Under the pieces are notes generated by a model. The model worked only from the letters and a program-made list of their open reading frames with translations. It made no database searches and was not told the origin of the DNA. From Cladobotryum mycophilum (lineage: Eukaryota; Ascomycota; Sordariomycetes; Hypocreales; Hypocreaceae): a stretch of 64,000 nucleotides of DNA. The stretch covers positions 1,116,001 to 1,180,000 of the forward strand of contig JAVFKD010000004.1 in the NCBI GenBank assembly GCA_036429605.1. Reading direction: 5' to 3'. Shown here in pieces: positions 46,123-60,144 of the stretch; positions within the stretch are counted from its first letter, which is position 1, and each line of letters starts with the position of its first letter. Both the position numbers and the translations under genes were made by a program.

Positions 46123-48748
46123 ATTCTTAAGCTTTTTTTAGTATTACTATTTAAATAAAATAGCTTTATATACTTATTCTTAAAGATTTATAGATTTTTT
46201 AAATCTTTTTTAAAAAATCTTATAGATAATATATATATAAAAAGTCTTTTAAAAATAAATTATTATAATAATAAATAATAGGTTATATAAGATTAATTTA
46301 ATAATTATTATTTTTAGATTTATTATAAAAACTTAATATTTTAAAATAATAATTAAAAAATAATAATATTATATCTTATAATAAAATCATTTAACTAAAA
46401 GAGTATTAAAAGTTAAATAAAATAATAGACTAATTAAAGAAAAACCTTAGAAAGTTATTATAATATTAAAGTAATTATTCTAATAGCTTATTAAGTAATT
46501 TAAAGAAAAATAATAATATAAAAATTAAAAAGCTTATTATATTTACTATAAATATTTCTTTTTAAATAGAAAACAATAATTTTATAATTTATATTAAATA
46601 TTTTTAAGATAAAAAAAGTATTATAAAAGTTATTTAAAGGTTTTTTTAAAATTAATTATATAAATATTAAATACTAAACCTAATATAAACTCTATTTAAA
46701 ATATTAAAAATTACCTAGGGTTTAATAAAAATTAAAAGATAATTAAAAATACTTTAAAAATTAGATTATATTATTATTAAAAAATATAAATATTTATAAA
46801 CCGTATATTATATAAGCTATTAAAAAAATAAAATAATAAAAATATGAATCTCCTTAAGACTTTTATATATACTTAAACTTATTAAAAAGTTAATTCTTAA
46901 CAGCCCTAAAATTCTAGTATACTTATAACTTTTATATAAAATTATAGAAAAAACATATAATATTAGATTATTATAAAAAAAAGAATTTTGTAAAAATTAT
47001 AAAAAAATAATTATATTAATTATATACTATTAAAAGATTTTATAACCTATAAAAAACATAAAATACTAAAAAAAAAGAAGAAAAAATTAATTCTAATAAA
47101 AATATATTAAATTTTATATTACTTTTCTGGAAAAAAATAAACTATATAAATAAACTTTATTAACTTTATAAATAACTATTAAAGAAAATAAACTAAAATA
47201 AATATCTCTTAGATCTTTTATTTAAAAAAAACCCTTAAAAATATATTTAACACTAATAAAAATATAAAATAATATTATAATTATAAAAATAATACACATT
47301 TAAAAAATCAATATAATTAATTTTCTATAAAGGTTTAAAAAATTAAAACTAATAAATTATATTTACTTTTTAAAAAGAAAATAAAAAAAGGAAAAAGAAT
47401 TACACTAAAATCCCTTTATATAATCTCTTAAATACTTATTAAAATAATTCTTAAAGTCTTAATTATAATTCATATATATTTTTATATTCTAATTAAAATT
47501 ACTAAATTATTTTTTTATAATATATATACTAATTTAAATAATAATATAAAAATTAATATTATTAATATAACTTTTATAAAAAAATATAAATTAATAAAAA
47601 GTCTAATAATTATTTTATTTTACCTATAAAACACAAAAAAAGAAAACATAAAGACTTATAAAGTTTAAAAACTTTTATTTTAACTTATAAATACTTAAAG
47701 AACTATTAAGATTTTTATAAAATTATATATAGGTATTAATTAAAACCCTTAAGAATAAAGTAATTTTATATTATTATCTATAATTATATTATTTATATAT
47801 TATATTTATTTATATTTTTATAATTAAAGCTAATAGTTTAAATATAATTAAAAAAACCTAAAAAAGATTTTTAAAGGTAAATTTTAAAAGAAATATATAA
47901 ATTATATATATATTTTATTTATTTCTATAAACCTTAATCTTTTATACCTTTTAAATAAAATAAAAAAGATTATATTAAATCTTTTATAAATTTTAATCTA
48001 TTTTTAAAAATAAAAAAGATTTTTTTAATTAATAATATAAGGATGTTTTTTTATTTTAAATAAACCGACTATATAATTAAATTAATAAAAAAACTTTTTT
48101 TATAGTCTAATTTATTTATTTTCTTTTATTAAATTAAAAATATTATAAAAATATTTAAAAAAAAACTTAATAAAAAAATAAATTTACTTTTTAAAAAGCC
48201 TAATAAACATATTTATTTTATTTATACTAAATAAAAATAAAAATCTCTATTTATATATAAGTTATCAAGGATTAAATTAAATTATAATTAAAAATTATTA
48301 TTATTTTTTTATTATTAAAATTATAGATTAAGTTAAAGGTTTAAATTATTTTACTAAAATTAATATTAAAAATATATATTATTATATATATATTAAAAAA
48401 GGCAATAAATAAAAAACTATATTTTATATTTATTATAATTATTATAAATTTTTAATTATATCTATATAATTAATTAATACTTTAATTATATTTTAAAATT
48501 ATATTTATTAAATATTAAATAACCTATTAAATTAGATATATATTACTTATTTTAATACTATTTTAATTTTTTTTAAATTATAAATCTTATATTTCTTATA
48601 TATAAAAAGTTAGAATAACTAAAAAAAGCTAAATTATATACTTAACCTAATAACTATTTTTTTATTTAAAATAAAATAAAATCTTTAAGATTTATAGTAT
48701 TAGATAAAAAAATTATAATAAATCTAAAATAAGTAGAAATAATCTTAA

Positions 48749-49233
48749 TGTAATATTCCAGGCGTTTCCTAACAAGGATAACCTAGATTATAGTTAATAT
48801 TAGTAATAAATTAAGATAAAGTTAAGTAATAGGTTTAATATATTATAGTTTAAGTATTAAATTACTAATAGTAAATAATTATATTAATAATTAATTAAAT
48901 ATATAAAATAATTATATAAATTAGTATATATAGTAATTAGGTTTATTATAATCTAAATAAATATAAGGTTTATTTTAATAAGAATAAATTAACTATTTAA
49001 TGGTTATTATAATTACTTAATAGCTTTACGCTTATTTAATAATTTCTTATTTATTTAATAATTTTACGTTTATTTAATAAACTAATCTTTTAAAGGTAAG
49101 CTAGATTAGTAATATAATTAGTTAACTTATTTAAGGTTCTATTGTGGTTATACTAGGCTATAATAAGCATAAGTATTCCTAAAAGTGGGTCTTCTTCCAG
49201 TGTATGACCTAGACATAGGGTTAGGTTATTACA
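48749..49233 (+). repeat. solo LTR (type 1) with perfect target duplication
   Basis: 485 bp from TGTAATATTCCAGGCG to GTTAGGTTATTACA, flanked on both sides by CTTAA (48744-48748 and 49234-49238). No internal retroelement sequence is attached, so it arose by LTR-LTR recombination inside the type-2 element. Related copies are at 24040, 26250-26667, 45816, 58550-58902 and 61440-61595. Confidence 0.88.
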
Positions 49234-50672
49234 CTTAATATAATAGGAATCTATTATATATTAAAAAATCCTAGTTTTTCTAAGGTTTTATAATTTTTAT
49301 CATTAATTTATTAAAGAATATTTAATAATTACCTATTTATTATATAAACTATTAAAAAATATAAAAAATAAGTAAAAATTGAATTAAATAATACTTAAAG
49401 AACATTAGAAAATTACTTTTTATTAATTTATTTAAGCTTTTTAAAATACTTTTTTACTATAATATTATAATTTAAAAAAGCTTATTTATATAAAGACTAA
49501 TACTTTAAAGTTTATTATTATTACTATACTATTTTAACTAAATAAAAAAAATATTTAATAATCTTTTAGTTATAGGTATTTTATAATACTAAGCTTAATT
49601 ATAATATACTAAATTAAAAAATATTAATAATTATAATAGTATTTAAATATTAAAGATATTATATAAAAAATACCTAAGGTTAGATTAAAGTCTGAAGTAA
49701 CTATTAAAATCTTTAATTCTTTATAAAATAATTAAAATTAAATAATAAATAAACTAAATAATATATTTATTTAACTTTTTATAATTTTATAATTAAGTAT
49801 TAAATAAAAAAATTAATCCTACTAATAAACCATTAAAATAACCCAATTATAAAAAGGAATTGCCTTTAAATTAAGAATTTTTTATTTTATTATAAAGTAA
49901 ACTATAAAATCTAATAGTAAATTAAAAAGATAATCCTTTTAAAAGAGTAATATATTTATAAGATGTTATTATAAAAAAATAATAAGTATTAAAGTAAAAA
50001 GCCTATAAAACTATTTTTACTAATACTTCTTTTAATAATAATATAAAAAAACTATTATTAAAATTATTATAGTAAGATTAAAAGAAAAATCTTAAATTTT
50101 AATATTAAAAAAACCTTAACTTTTTTATAAAAAACCTAAAATAAACTATAGAATATAATAATGTAATTACTTACTAGAATTATATTTATATCCTAAAAAA
50201 ATAATAATTTATTAAAAACTATTATTTTTTTATTATAATAATCCTTTAATAAATTATTTTAAAAAGTTATAAATAAAAGAATTATTATAAAAAAGGTTTT
50301 ATTAAAAAAATATAAAAGGTTTTATTAAAAAATATATTTAAGAATATTTAATTTATATAAAAGTTATAATTTAAAAGTATAAACTATAGAAAAAACTTAA
50401 GTTATTTTGATTTTTTAGTTAATTAATAAAAGAATAATTAATAGATTTTATAATAAAACCTTTAATAGTTTTATTTAATAATAAAAAAGTTAATACTATA
50501 TTAATAATTATTAATTAATATATTAAATATATATATATATATATATTTAATTTTTATAATAATTATAATAAATAAACTAATTAAATTATTTTATACTAAA
50601 ATTAAACTATAGTTTTTAGAATTTTTATAAAAAATTATATTTAATAAAAGATTTTTATTTATAAATAACATA

Positions 50673-52529
50673 ATCCATAAGCGAGCGGACCACATAAACA
50701 AACGGACCACCCTCTATAATAATATTTACTTTTATATCTATATATTAAATTCTTTTATAATCTTTTATAATAAAACCTTTAAATAAAAATAAAATATTAC
50801 TTACTTTTTAAGCTCTTAAATAAAACTTAAATTTAAGTTTTAAAGCTATAGCTAAAATCTATAATATTAGTTATATAATAATTCTTTAGTATTATATTAA
50901 TATATCTTTGTAATATAATATAATTATTAATTTAATAAATCTTATAAAATTAAAAAAAAGACTATAATTAAGTATATAATTAATTTATTTACGCGATTAT
51001 TTTTACCTAAATTATTTGGTATTAAAGAAATGGCTAATTATCTATTATATATATATAATATACTATTAGTTAATAAATATTAGGTATTAAACTTTATTAA
51101 ATGCTAGCTAAAGCTTTATATATACTAGGCTTATAAATATAACTATTAAAAAGCTAAATATAAAGATTTAAAGTTTATTAATAATTAGTTTACTTTTATA
51201 TAGAATATAAAGGCTAAATATAAGGTTTTTAATAATAATCTTTATAACTTTAATAAGACTGGTTTTATAATGGGTATTACTTTTTTAAATATAGTTATTA
51301 TGATTTTAAAAGGTTTTATAAAGGTTAAATTATTTTAGCCTAGTAATTAAGAGTAAGTAATTATAATTTAAGGCATTAATATAATAGGTTAAGTAATACT
51401 ATTATTTATTATTTTTATTATATAATATTATTTTAAGAATTAGTATTAAGAGTGTAATTTTTTAGTAGATTAGTGTATTGTAATAATAGAAAATGGCTAG
51501 ACTATTAATAAGGTTGGCTTAGATTAGATTAAGTATTTTAATTGTTATATAGTTTCTTGTATAAAAGGGATCTATTAAATACTTATTCTTAATGGTTATA
51601 AGAGTTATTATTTAATAGTATTTAAGTTTTATTATAAAAAGTATAAAATTATTATAGTCTATATGTTTTTTTATTTTTTATATTTATTTTAATTATTAAA
51701 TATTGGTTATTTTAGGCTATTAAAGTAAGTATATGGTTAGTAAATTAAGAAACTAATGTATATATATATTATATATATTAGTAAGCTTGATTTTTTTATG
51801 CCTTTTGTATAGTGTTTTTTATTATAATTAATAAGAAGAATATTAAAAGAGGCTTTTTAGGATCTGGTTTATTATGATTTAATTTATAGAGTGTTTTTTT
51901 AAAGTTTTATATAGAATTATAAATATTAATACTTTTAGAAATATTAATTAGGCTTATATAGCCTTAGGTCTTAAAAACACTAAAAAATATATATAAAGCT
52001 AATTTATAATTAGAGTATATAAAAAATTATATTATTATTTACTAAAATAATTCTTTAATTATAATATTAAATATAATTAATTAATTTATAAAAGGAATAA
52101 TAATAATAATATATTAAATAATATTTTTATATATAAAGGTTTAAGATTTTTATATAATAAATAAGATTATAAGTAAGTACTATAAAATAAAATAAATATA
52201 TATATAATTTAAAGGTACTTTTATTATTAAAAAAAGAATAAGTTAATTAGATTAAAAGGATATAAATATATAGATAAAATAAGAAAGATAGTAAGGAGGG
52301 TTTTATATAAAGGCTATGTATTATAGTAAGTATAGTAAGATAAACTATAATATATAAACTTATAAAGAAATATAATGAAATAAAATAAATATTTTTTATT
52401 TTATTATTAATATAATAATTATTTAGTATTTTTTAATATAGGTATAAAAGAAAAAGATTATAAGAAAATGGCTTTATTCTGATTTAAATAAGTGGTCCGC
52501 TCGCTTATATAGTCCGCTCGCTTATGGAT
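50673..52529 (+). mobile_element. Fot1/pogo-type transposon copy C
   Basis: 1,857 bp between TA dinucleotides (50671-50672 and 52530-52531). TIRs start ATCCATAAGCGAGCGGAC and contain the double AAGCGAGCGGAC motif, the inner unit mutated at the left end. At about 51230-51380 the plus strand still reads NLYNFNKTGFIMGI and, after stops, VIIIQGIN. This is the region around the first catalytic Asp of fungal Fot1/pogo DDE transposases (LYNFDETGFMMGI), with D and E changed to N and K by G-to-A mutation. Confidence 0.88.
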
Positions 52530-54816
52530 TACGTTAAAGTTTAATTATTAATTTGTTTTTATATAAAAGTTTAAAGATATTTATTAATTATTTTTTATTT
52601 TTAAATAAATAAATAAATAAAATAAAAAATTAATCTATTAAATATTATTTATAATATTCTATAAATAATATACTATTAATATAATTATAATTATTAATGA
52701 AAATATAATATATTATAAATATTATTAAAAATATAATAATAAGTATATTTCTTTTAAAATATTAATAGATTATATTCTAGAATTTTATTTAAATATTAAA
52801 GATAATACTTTTTAAAAAAAGGTACTAGATATAAAAGCTTATATAAAGAAATTATATTAATTTAAATAAAAACTATAAGATTATTAAAATATTATAATTA
52901 AAAAATAAATAAAAAATTATAATTTATATTATAAAAAATAATATTTTAAAATAAATAATTTAATAAAATTATTTATAAAAAACTTTAAATTTAAAAGAAA
53001 ATAATAAAAATTAATATTTTATTATTTAAAATTATTATAAATACTTAAATAAACTAAGAATTAAATATATAAAATAGCTTTACTTTTAAAGTATAATAAT
53101 TTATATAATATCTTTTATATTTATTTATTAAAACTATAAACCTAGTAATTTTTAAATAAAAAGAATTAATTACTAATACTAAAATTAAATAATTTTAATA
53201 AATAAAAAATTAAATTAATTAAAAATTAAAAATGTAAAAAATTTAAAAGATTTTATTTAATAAAATAACAAAAATAGTTAATAGAATATAATAAATAAAT
53301 TTATAAAGAATTATTAAAAAATTATTAAAGAATTATTAAAAAATACTATAAATTATAAATAAAAAAGTTATAATAAAAAAAAGTATATATATAAAAATAA
53401 AATAAAAATCTTATTTATAAAAACAAAACTTTAAAATACTATAGTAATATACTTATAATTTCCTTTAATATTAAAATAAAATAACTAAAAGTTTATCTAT
53501 ATAACCTTATATTATTTCTATTTATTATGTTTTTATTTTCTTTTTATTATTTTTATTATAAGAATCCTTTATTAAAACCTATATAATATTTTATTTAAAA
53601 GAAACTATAGTATTTTATTAAAAAATATAACTAATATTATTAAAGTAAAAGCAAAAATATAAAAAGATTTATATTATTCTATAATAAAAAGTAATTTAAA
53701 AGTTTATTAATAATAATTATATAATTAATTTAGAAATATATATAGTATTATAAAAAAATAATTAAACTTAAGCATTTAACCCTTATTAATAGGATTTATA
53801 AGTTTAATTATATATAATTTAAGTATTTTAAAAATTATTATTAATAAATTATAAAATAATTAAATAAAAAAATAATATATTATTTAACTTTTTTATTATT
53901 AGTAATATTCTAATAGTAATAATATTAGGTTTTAGTATTAAAAAATATTTTAATAAACTAAAAAAAAGTATAAAAGATTTATTTTAAACTAAATTTCTTT
54001 AATAATAAACCTTATTTATTATTTTTTAAAAAAGTTTAATAATTTTATTATTATTTTTATTATTTTACTAGAAATTATAGAACTTATAAGCAAAACTTAA
54101 TAAAAAGAAATCATTTTAATCTCTAGATATTATAGTAATAGCCTAAAAAAAGCTATTAAAATACTAAGAATATAAGCAAATTACATAAAAATAAAAGATA
54201 CTTATAGTTTTATATATTTACTTATTAATATAATAAAATATTTAATAAAACTTATAGAATAAATATTAATAAATTTTATATTATTAATATTTAATTTATT
54301 AATATTTATTTTATTAATTTTTACTTTTAACTTATTAATTATAAATAAATAAAATAAATAATTCTTAATTAAAAAAAATATATATTATATAAAAAAACAT
54401 TTACTTTTTAAATTAATATATAAACCTACTTAAAAGATTTTTTAAAAAATATAATAATATTTTTATAATCTTATACTTTCTTATATAAAAGTATTAATAA
54501 TACTATAAATTAAAAGTAAGATTTTATTTAATAAATAATTTATATTTAAATATTAGTTTTATTATATTATAATTAAATTACTTTAAAATATTTTATTATT
54601 TATTATAAAAGTAAAAAAAATATAATTTAATATTAAATATTTTTAAAAAAATATTATTAAACTATAATAAAATTAAAAGAATTATAATTAAATTATAATA
54701 AAAAGAATTATAAAAAGAATATAAAGAGTATATATACTTAAGATATATTTTAAAATATATAAGGTTTTACTTAATATTTTAAGTAACTAGAATAATTATT
54801 ATAAAAAAAGGAAAAT

Positions 54817-54991
54817 TATAATATTATTTTAAAGATTACCTAAACGTATAATATAATAAAGATATAAGGTAATCCTGCATAAGTTGTATATCTTTTATAT
54901 AATAGTTAAACGTATAAGCTTAAGTTTATATATAATATAATACCTATATTTTAATCTTGCTTACCTGGTGATCTTATAAGATGTTATTACA
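54817..54991 (+). repeat. 3' LTR of the type-2 retrotransposon
   Basis: Begins TATAATATTATTTTAAAG. Every difference from the 5' LTR that I compared in the first 60 positions is C/T or G/A. The end ATTACA is better preserved than in the 5' LTR. Confidence 0.85.
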
Positions 54992-55002
54992 GGTTGTTAT
55001 AT

Positions 55003-58000
55003 AATAGTTATAGAATATAATATTTTTATTATAGACCCTAGTATTACTAATAGTTTAATTAGCTTAGCCTAGGCTTTACTATTAATATTAATTAACAATA
55101 ATATAATAATTATTTTAATAGTTTTATAGCTTAATTAAATAGCCTAAAAAAGCTTATTATATATTAAAAAAATTATTTTCTTATTCTATTAAATTATTAA
55201 CATAATCTTTCTATAAAAGACTTTATATATTTTTTTGTTTAAGTTATAAAAATATTTTATTTAAATTTAATATTTAATTTAATAGTCTATTAATTACATT
55301 ATTAATAATAAAGGTTAATATAAATATTAAAGACTACCTTAAATAATATTTTATAGTATTTAAAGAATCTTTTTTTAGTTAAATAAAATAAATTTATAAG
55401 ACCTTTAGGACTTGATTTACTATAAGGTAATTATAAGATAAAATAATTTTTAATTTTTTATAGCTAATAGTCTAAAAGAGATTAAAGATCTAGTTATATT
55501 AATCTATTGTATTGGCTATAAGATTAATAAAAAAGACTTTAAGTTAAAAGTTTTATTTATGTTTTTTTAAAAAAATAAATAAAATAAAAATATTAAAAAA
55601 ATATTAGAATTAAAAATAAAGACTTTTATTTATTTAGCTTTTAAGTTAATTAATATTATAAAAATTAATAATTCAAATTCATTAAACTTTATAAATATTA
55701 AAGAATTTCTAGTTTATATAAATTAATTTAAATTTAATAAAATTAAAAGTAATATTTCTTTTAAGAAAACATAATTCATTATATAATATAAGGTTTTTTA
55801 TATATATAATTAATTTAAAAAGAATTAATTTTTAAACTATACTTTTAATAATAAATTAAATTTAATTAAAACTAATAATATATTTCTTTTTATTAAAAAT
55901 AAATATAATTAGTTTTTAAGTTTTAGTATAATAGTTTAATACTTATAAAAAAAACTCTCAACTACTTTATATTATTTTAAATTTTATTTTAATTTATTTA
56001 ATAAAGTAAAATATTATAAAATAAAAAGCTATATTAGTTATAATATATTAAATATAAATAAACATAATATAATTATTTTGTTTAATTTTTTAAAAAAAAT
56101 TTCAATTTAAAAAAAAACCTTTGCTTTTTTAAACCTAGTTTCTATAACTTATAATTTTATAAAAGTTAAAATCCTAGCTTTTAACTAATCAAAGCTAAAA
56201 GAAGATTAAGAATTTCTTAATTAAGAAATTTAAATTAATTATAATTAAGAAAAGACTAATCTAAAAGACTTAAAGCTTTTAAATAAAAGAATCTTAATAA
56301 CCTGTAATTTTTTAATAAATTAAAAGCTTAAGAATTAATATAAACTACTAAAATTAATTTATTTATAGTATTAAAGGCTAAATTATATTAATTTTAGTGT
56401 ATAATAAAAAATAACTAAAATAATTAATAATATTTTTAATTTTAATATTATTAAAAAAAGGATTTTTATTATTTAATGTATTATAAAGGAAATAATTAAA
56501 AAATTAAAAAACTAATTTATTTTAAATTAATTTTTTATATTAAATATTTTAAAAATTAATTTCTTTAATATTAAAATTTCTTTTTATAATAAACCTTTTA
56601 TTAAGTTTCTTATTATTAATTAAAAAATAAGATTTAAATAGCTTATCTTTTAATAATTAAAAGTAAATATTTAATAATTAAAATATTAACTTACTAGGAG
56701 CATTAAGACATAGATAGCCAGGGGCCTTCTCTATACAAATAACGTATAAAGTATAGGGCTTTATACGAGTATAAGCCTTAAAAGAGTCAGTACACTAACT
56801 TCATAATAAAACCGCTTAAAAACCAGAAAACCTTATAAGTTTATCTAGACCGGTGAGGACTAGGGTAAAGGGAATAAAAAAGCTAGAAATAATAAAACTA
56901 AGAATTATAATTAATTATACTATTAAAACCTATTAAAAACATAATAATATAGTATATAAGAGATAATACTTATAGTAATATAGATAAAATAATAGTAAAA
57001 AAGTTAAAAAAGTTACTAATATAATAACTAGATATTAAAACCGATTTAATACCTTTAATAGAAATAAGACTAGAGTAAATAAGGGTTATTTATAAATTAT
57101 AGTAATAATAATAATAATAAAAAAGATTAAAATAATTAAATAACTAAAAAAAAACCTTAAGGCTATAAGTTTAATTAATAAATTAAATTACTAATAGTAA
57201 ATAAATATAATATATTTTAGATCTTTTTATTATATAATAATTTATTATATAAATACTTATAAAAAAAGCTTAGAAATATATAATAATTAATAAAAATAAT
57301 AATAAAAGATAATATAGAAATATAATAAAAAAAGTTATTAAAAATAAAAAAAATAAAATATAATTATTATTATAAAAAATAAATAATAATAATATAAAGT
57401 TAAAAATAAGTTTATATTAAACTTATTAATAAATAATATATTAAAAGAAATAACAGCATAAATACAAGGCTTTTATAACCGATTACGATTAAAAGGGTTT
57501 TTATAGCCTAGGGGCCTTATTAATTAAAAATACTAATAATACTAGAAATTTAATAAATTTCCCCTAGAATAAAACTAGTAAGCTATAGAATAGCTAATTA
57601 ATAATAATAAAAGCCTATATTAACTTAAGTACAATAACATAATATATACAATATAACAGGGTTTTTTCTCCCAGTACACAGGTTTTCTCCTTGTTTTTCT
57701 ATAATAGTAAAGGGACTAAGGCCTTATTAGATAGGATAAGCTAGTTAGTGTAATAATAATAATAATAATAATAATTAAAATATTAAAAGACTTATTAAAT
57801 AACCTTATAAATTAATACAATAAGTATTTTAAAAGATTCTATTATAATAAAAATATAAAAACAAATAAGTTTTTATATAATTAACTTTAAAATAAAAATA
57901 TTTTTATTATTATACATAATTCTTATATTTATAAATAAAACAAATTAATTAACAGATTTATTAAAGTTTTATTAAATTAATTTTAGATTATTATAATAAG

Positions 58001-58549
58001 AGTTTAATTATTTTTTTTATGTATAGAATCTTTTAATTTTAAAAGTTTTAAAAGCTATAAATTATATAATATTTATAAATTAAATTTTAATTTTTATAAA
58101 AGCTTTTATTAAAAACTTAAATCCTTATACTAAAAATTATAAACTAAGTTTTTCTACCTTTTAGATTTTAAAAGTTTATTATAAAGTTTTTATCTTATAA
58201 AAATAAAAACCTAAAAAACAAAAGTTAATTTTTAAAATTCAATTAAAAATATAAAATAAAAAATAAGTCTTAAAATTTATTTAATTTATATTATTATTAA
58301 AAGTAATTATTTAAATTAAATTTATTTAATTATTTAAATCATAACCCTTTATTATTTCATTTTAAAATCTTTTTAATTAATAAATTTAAATATTAAAAAA
58401 AGTTTTTTAATTAAAGAAATATATTTAATTAAATAATTATAAGACTTTTTATTTTTTATAATTTAAAGAATATAAAAAAAACTAGCTTTTTATTTTTTAA
58501 TAACAATATAATAATTTTATAAAACTTTATAATATTTAATCTAATAAAT
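55003..58549. repeat. AT-rich degraded repeat, family not readable
   Basis: Probably the internal part of another retroelement (long runs of AT-rich quasi-coding sequence). 56690-56880 and 57440-57740 are less AT-rich and share AGCC(T)AGGGGCCTT; a TAATAA-type microsatellite lies near 57750. No gene. Confidence 0.45.
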
Positions 58550-58902
58550 TATAATAACCTAACCTTATACTTATATTATCCATAGAACTAAACCCACTTT
58601 TAATAATACTTATATAAACTATTAATTAAAACATAACCATAATAAAACCCTGAATAATATAACTAATTATAATTAACTTAAATAAAATTAACTAAAATAT
58701 ATTTAATAGCATAAGCAAAATTAATTTAAATATATATCATAGCTTAAGTAAAATTAACTTAATCTATTATAATTATTTATTATTAATAATTTAATACTTA
58801 AACTATAATACATTAAACCTATTGTTTAACCTTACCTTAATTTATTACTAACATTAACTATAATCTAGGTTATTCTAATTAAGAAACGCCTAGAATATTA
58901 TA
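58550..58902 (-). repeat. LTR type-1 copy c (minus), internally shortened
   Basis: It runs from the complement of ...GGTTAGGTTATTATA to that of TATAATATTCTAGGCG. It is about 130 bp shorter than the 485-bp copy and closer to copy e, so it represents a variant subfamily. Confidence 0.7.
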
Positions 58903-60144
58903 ATATTAAAAAGAATATAAAATAAATTAAACTTTTTTATTTTATTATTTATAATAAATTCTTTTTTTAAAAAAACCTAATTTAATATTTTCTATAAAAC
59001 AATAAATAATTATGAAAAATATTTTAATATAAAACTAATAATTAAAAATATTAAATTAAAAGAAAAAACTAATTAAAAAATATTTTATAATTAAAACACT
59101 ATTTATAATATATTTATATTTAGGAAAGTTATATAAATAATTTATTTAAATAAAAAGTTTTAATTATTATTATTTTTAAATACTTAAATTGTTATTCTAT
59201 CTTTTATATTTATTTTTATAATTAATATTAAAGCTTTTTATAAAAAAGTATATTAATTCTTAGATTTAAAGAATTAAAAAAAATAAACTATAAAAGTTAT
59301 TTAAAAAAAATAATTATAAAGATTAAATCTTTATTAATTAAAAGATCTTAAAAAATAATTACTTAGAATTAAAATATAAATTTATTAAGTATATAATTAC
59401 ATAGTCTTTAGTTTATAAATATAGTTTATAATCAATAGGAATATTTTATAAGTTTTATAGAAAGGTATATAATAAAACTAAATATACTAAAATATAAAAA
59501 TATTTATTTTTTAATTTAAAATACTAAAAAAAGAAATATTAAAAGAGTTTAAAAAATAAAACAAATAATTTATACTTTTATATAATAGCATTAATAATTA
59601 ATTTAAATTATATTAATTATTTAAATCTTATATAATACTTTATTAATAACTATAATTTTAATAGGATTACCCTGGACTAGTGGAAGCTTTTAGGTTACTA
59701 TATTCTCTTTTATTATTATGTTTTCTTTTACTATTACACTAGTATTATAATTTTATTTATCTTAAGAATAAAATATATAACTATTATAAAAACTATGAAA
59801 AAAATATAGTGAATTATTAATTTATTTATAAAAAGTAAAAAAACTATTAAAACTTTTTATAATCTGATATAATAATAATAAATAGGCTATTTTAATAACT
59901 AAAAACCTTATTTTATATAATTATATAAAGTATATTTTAATTAAAGATATTTATATAAAAGAAAACGTTTTAAAAGATTTAATTCTTTTTTAAGAACTAT
60001 TAAAATAATTGCTAATAGTTTAACTAAGTTACTAACTAAGGTTAAATTTAAGGATTTTATAAAACTCTTAGCCTTAGAGATTATTTAACTAATTCTTTTA
60101 CTTTTAACTATTAAAATAAAAGACTTATATTAATAGTAAAAAAG
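58903..60144. repeat. AT-rich degraded repeat
   Basis: No family recognised and no coding signal. Confidence 0.4.

Larger units (their letters stand above)
45948..54991 (+). mobile_element. full-length LTR retrotransposon (type 2), RIP-degraded, with nested insertions
   Basis: It has two LTRs of equal length (175 bp) in direct orientation at 45948-46122 and 54817-54991, with TG...TA/CA ends. The target duplication is GGTTA (45943-45947) and GGTTG (54992-54996). A purine tract AAAAAAAGGAAAA lies just before the 3' LTR. Subtracting the solo LTR (485 bp) and pogo copy C (about 1.86 kb) leaves about 6.7 kb, a normal size for a Gypsy or Copia element. The interior is almost pure A/T, and I could not read gag, protease, RT or integrase motifs, so the superfamily is open. 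Confidence 0.82.

Noticed and set aside
55003..58902. LTR type-1 copies e and c as a retrotransposon pair
   Set aside because: They lie in opposite orientations, so they cannot be the two LTRs of one element.
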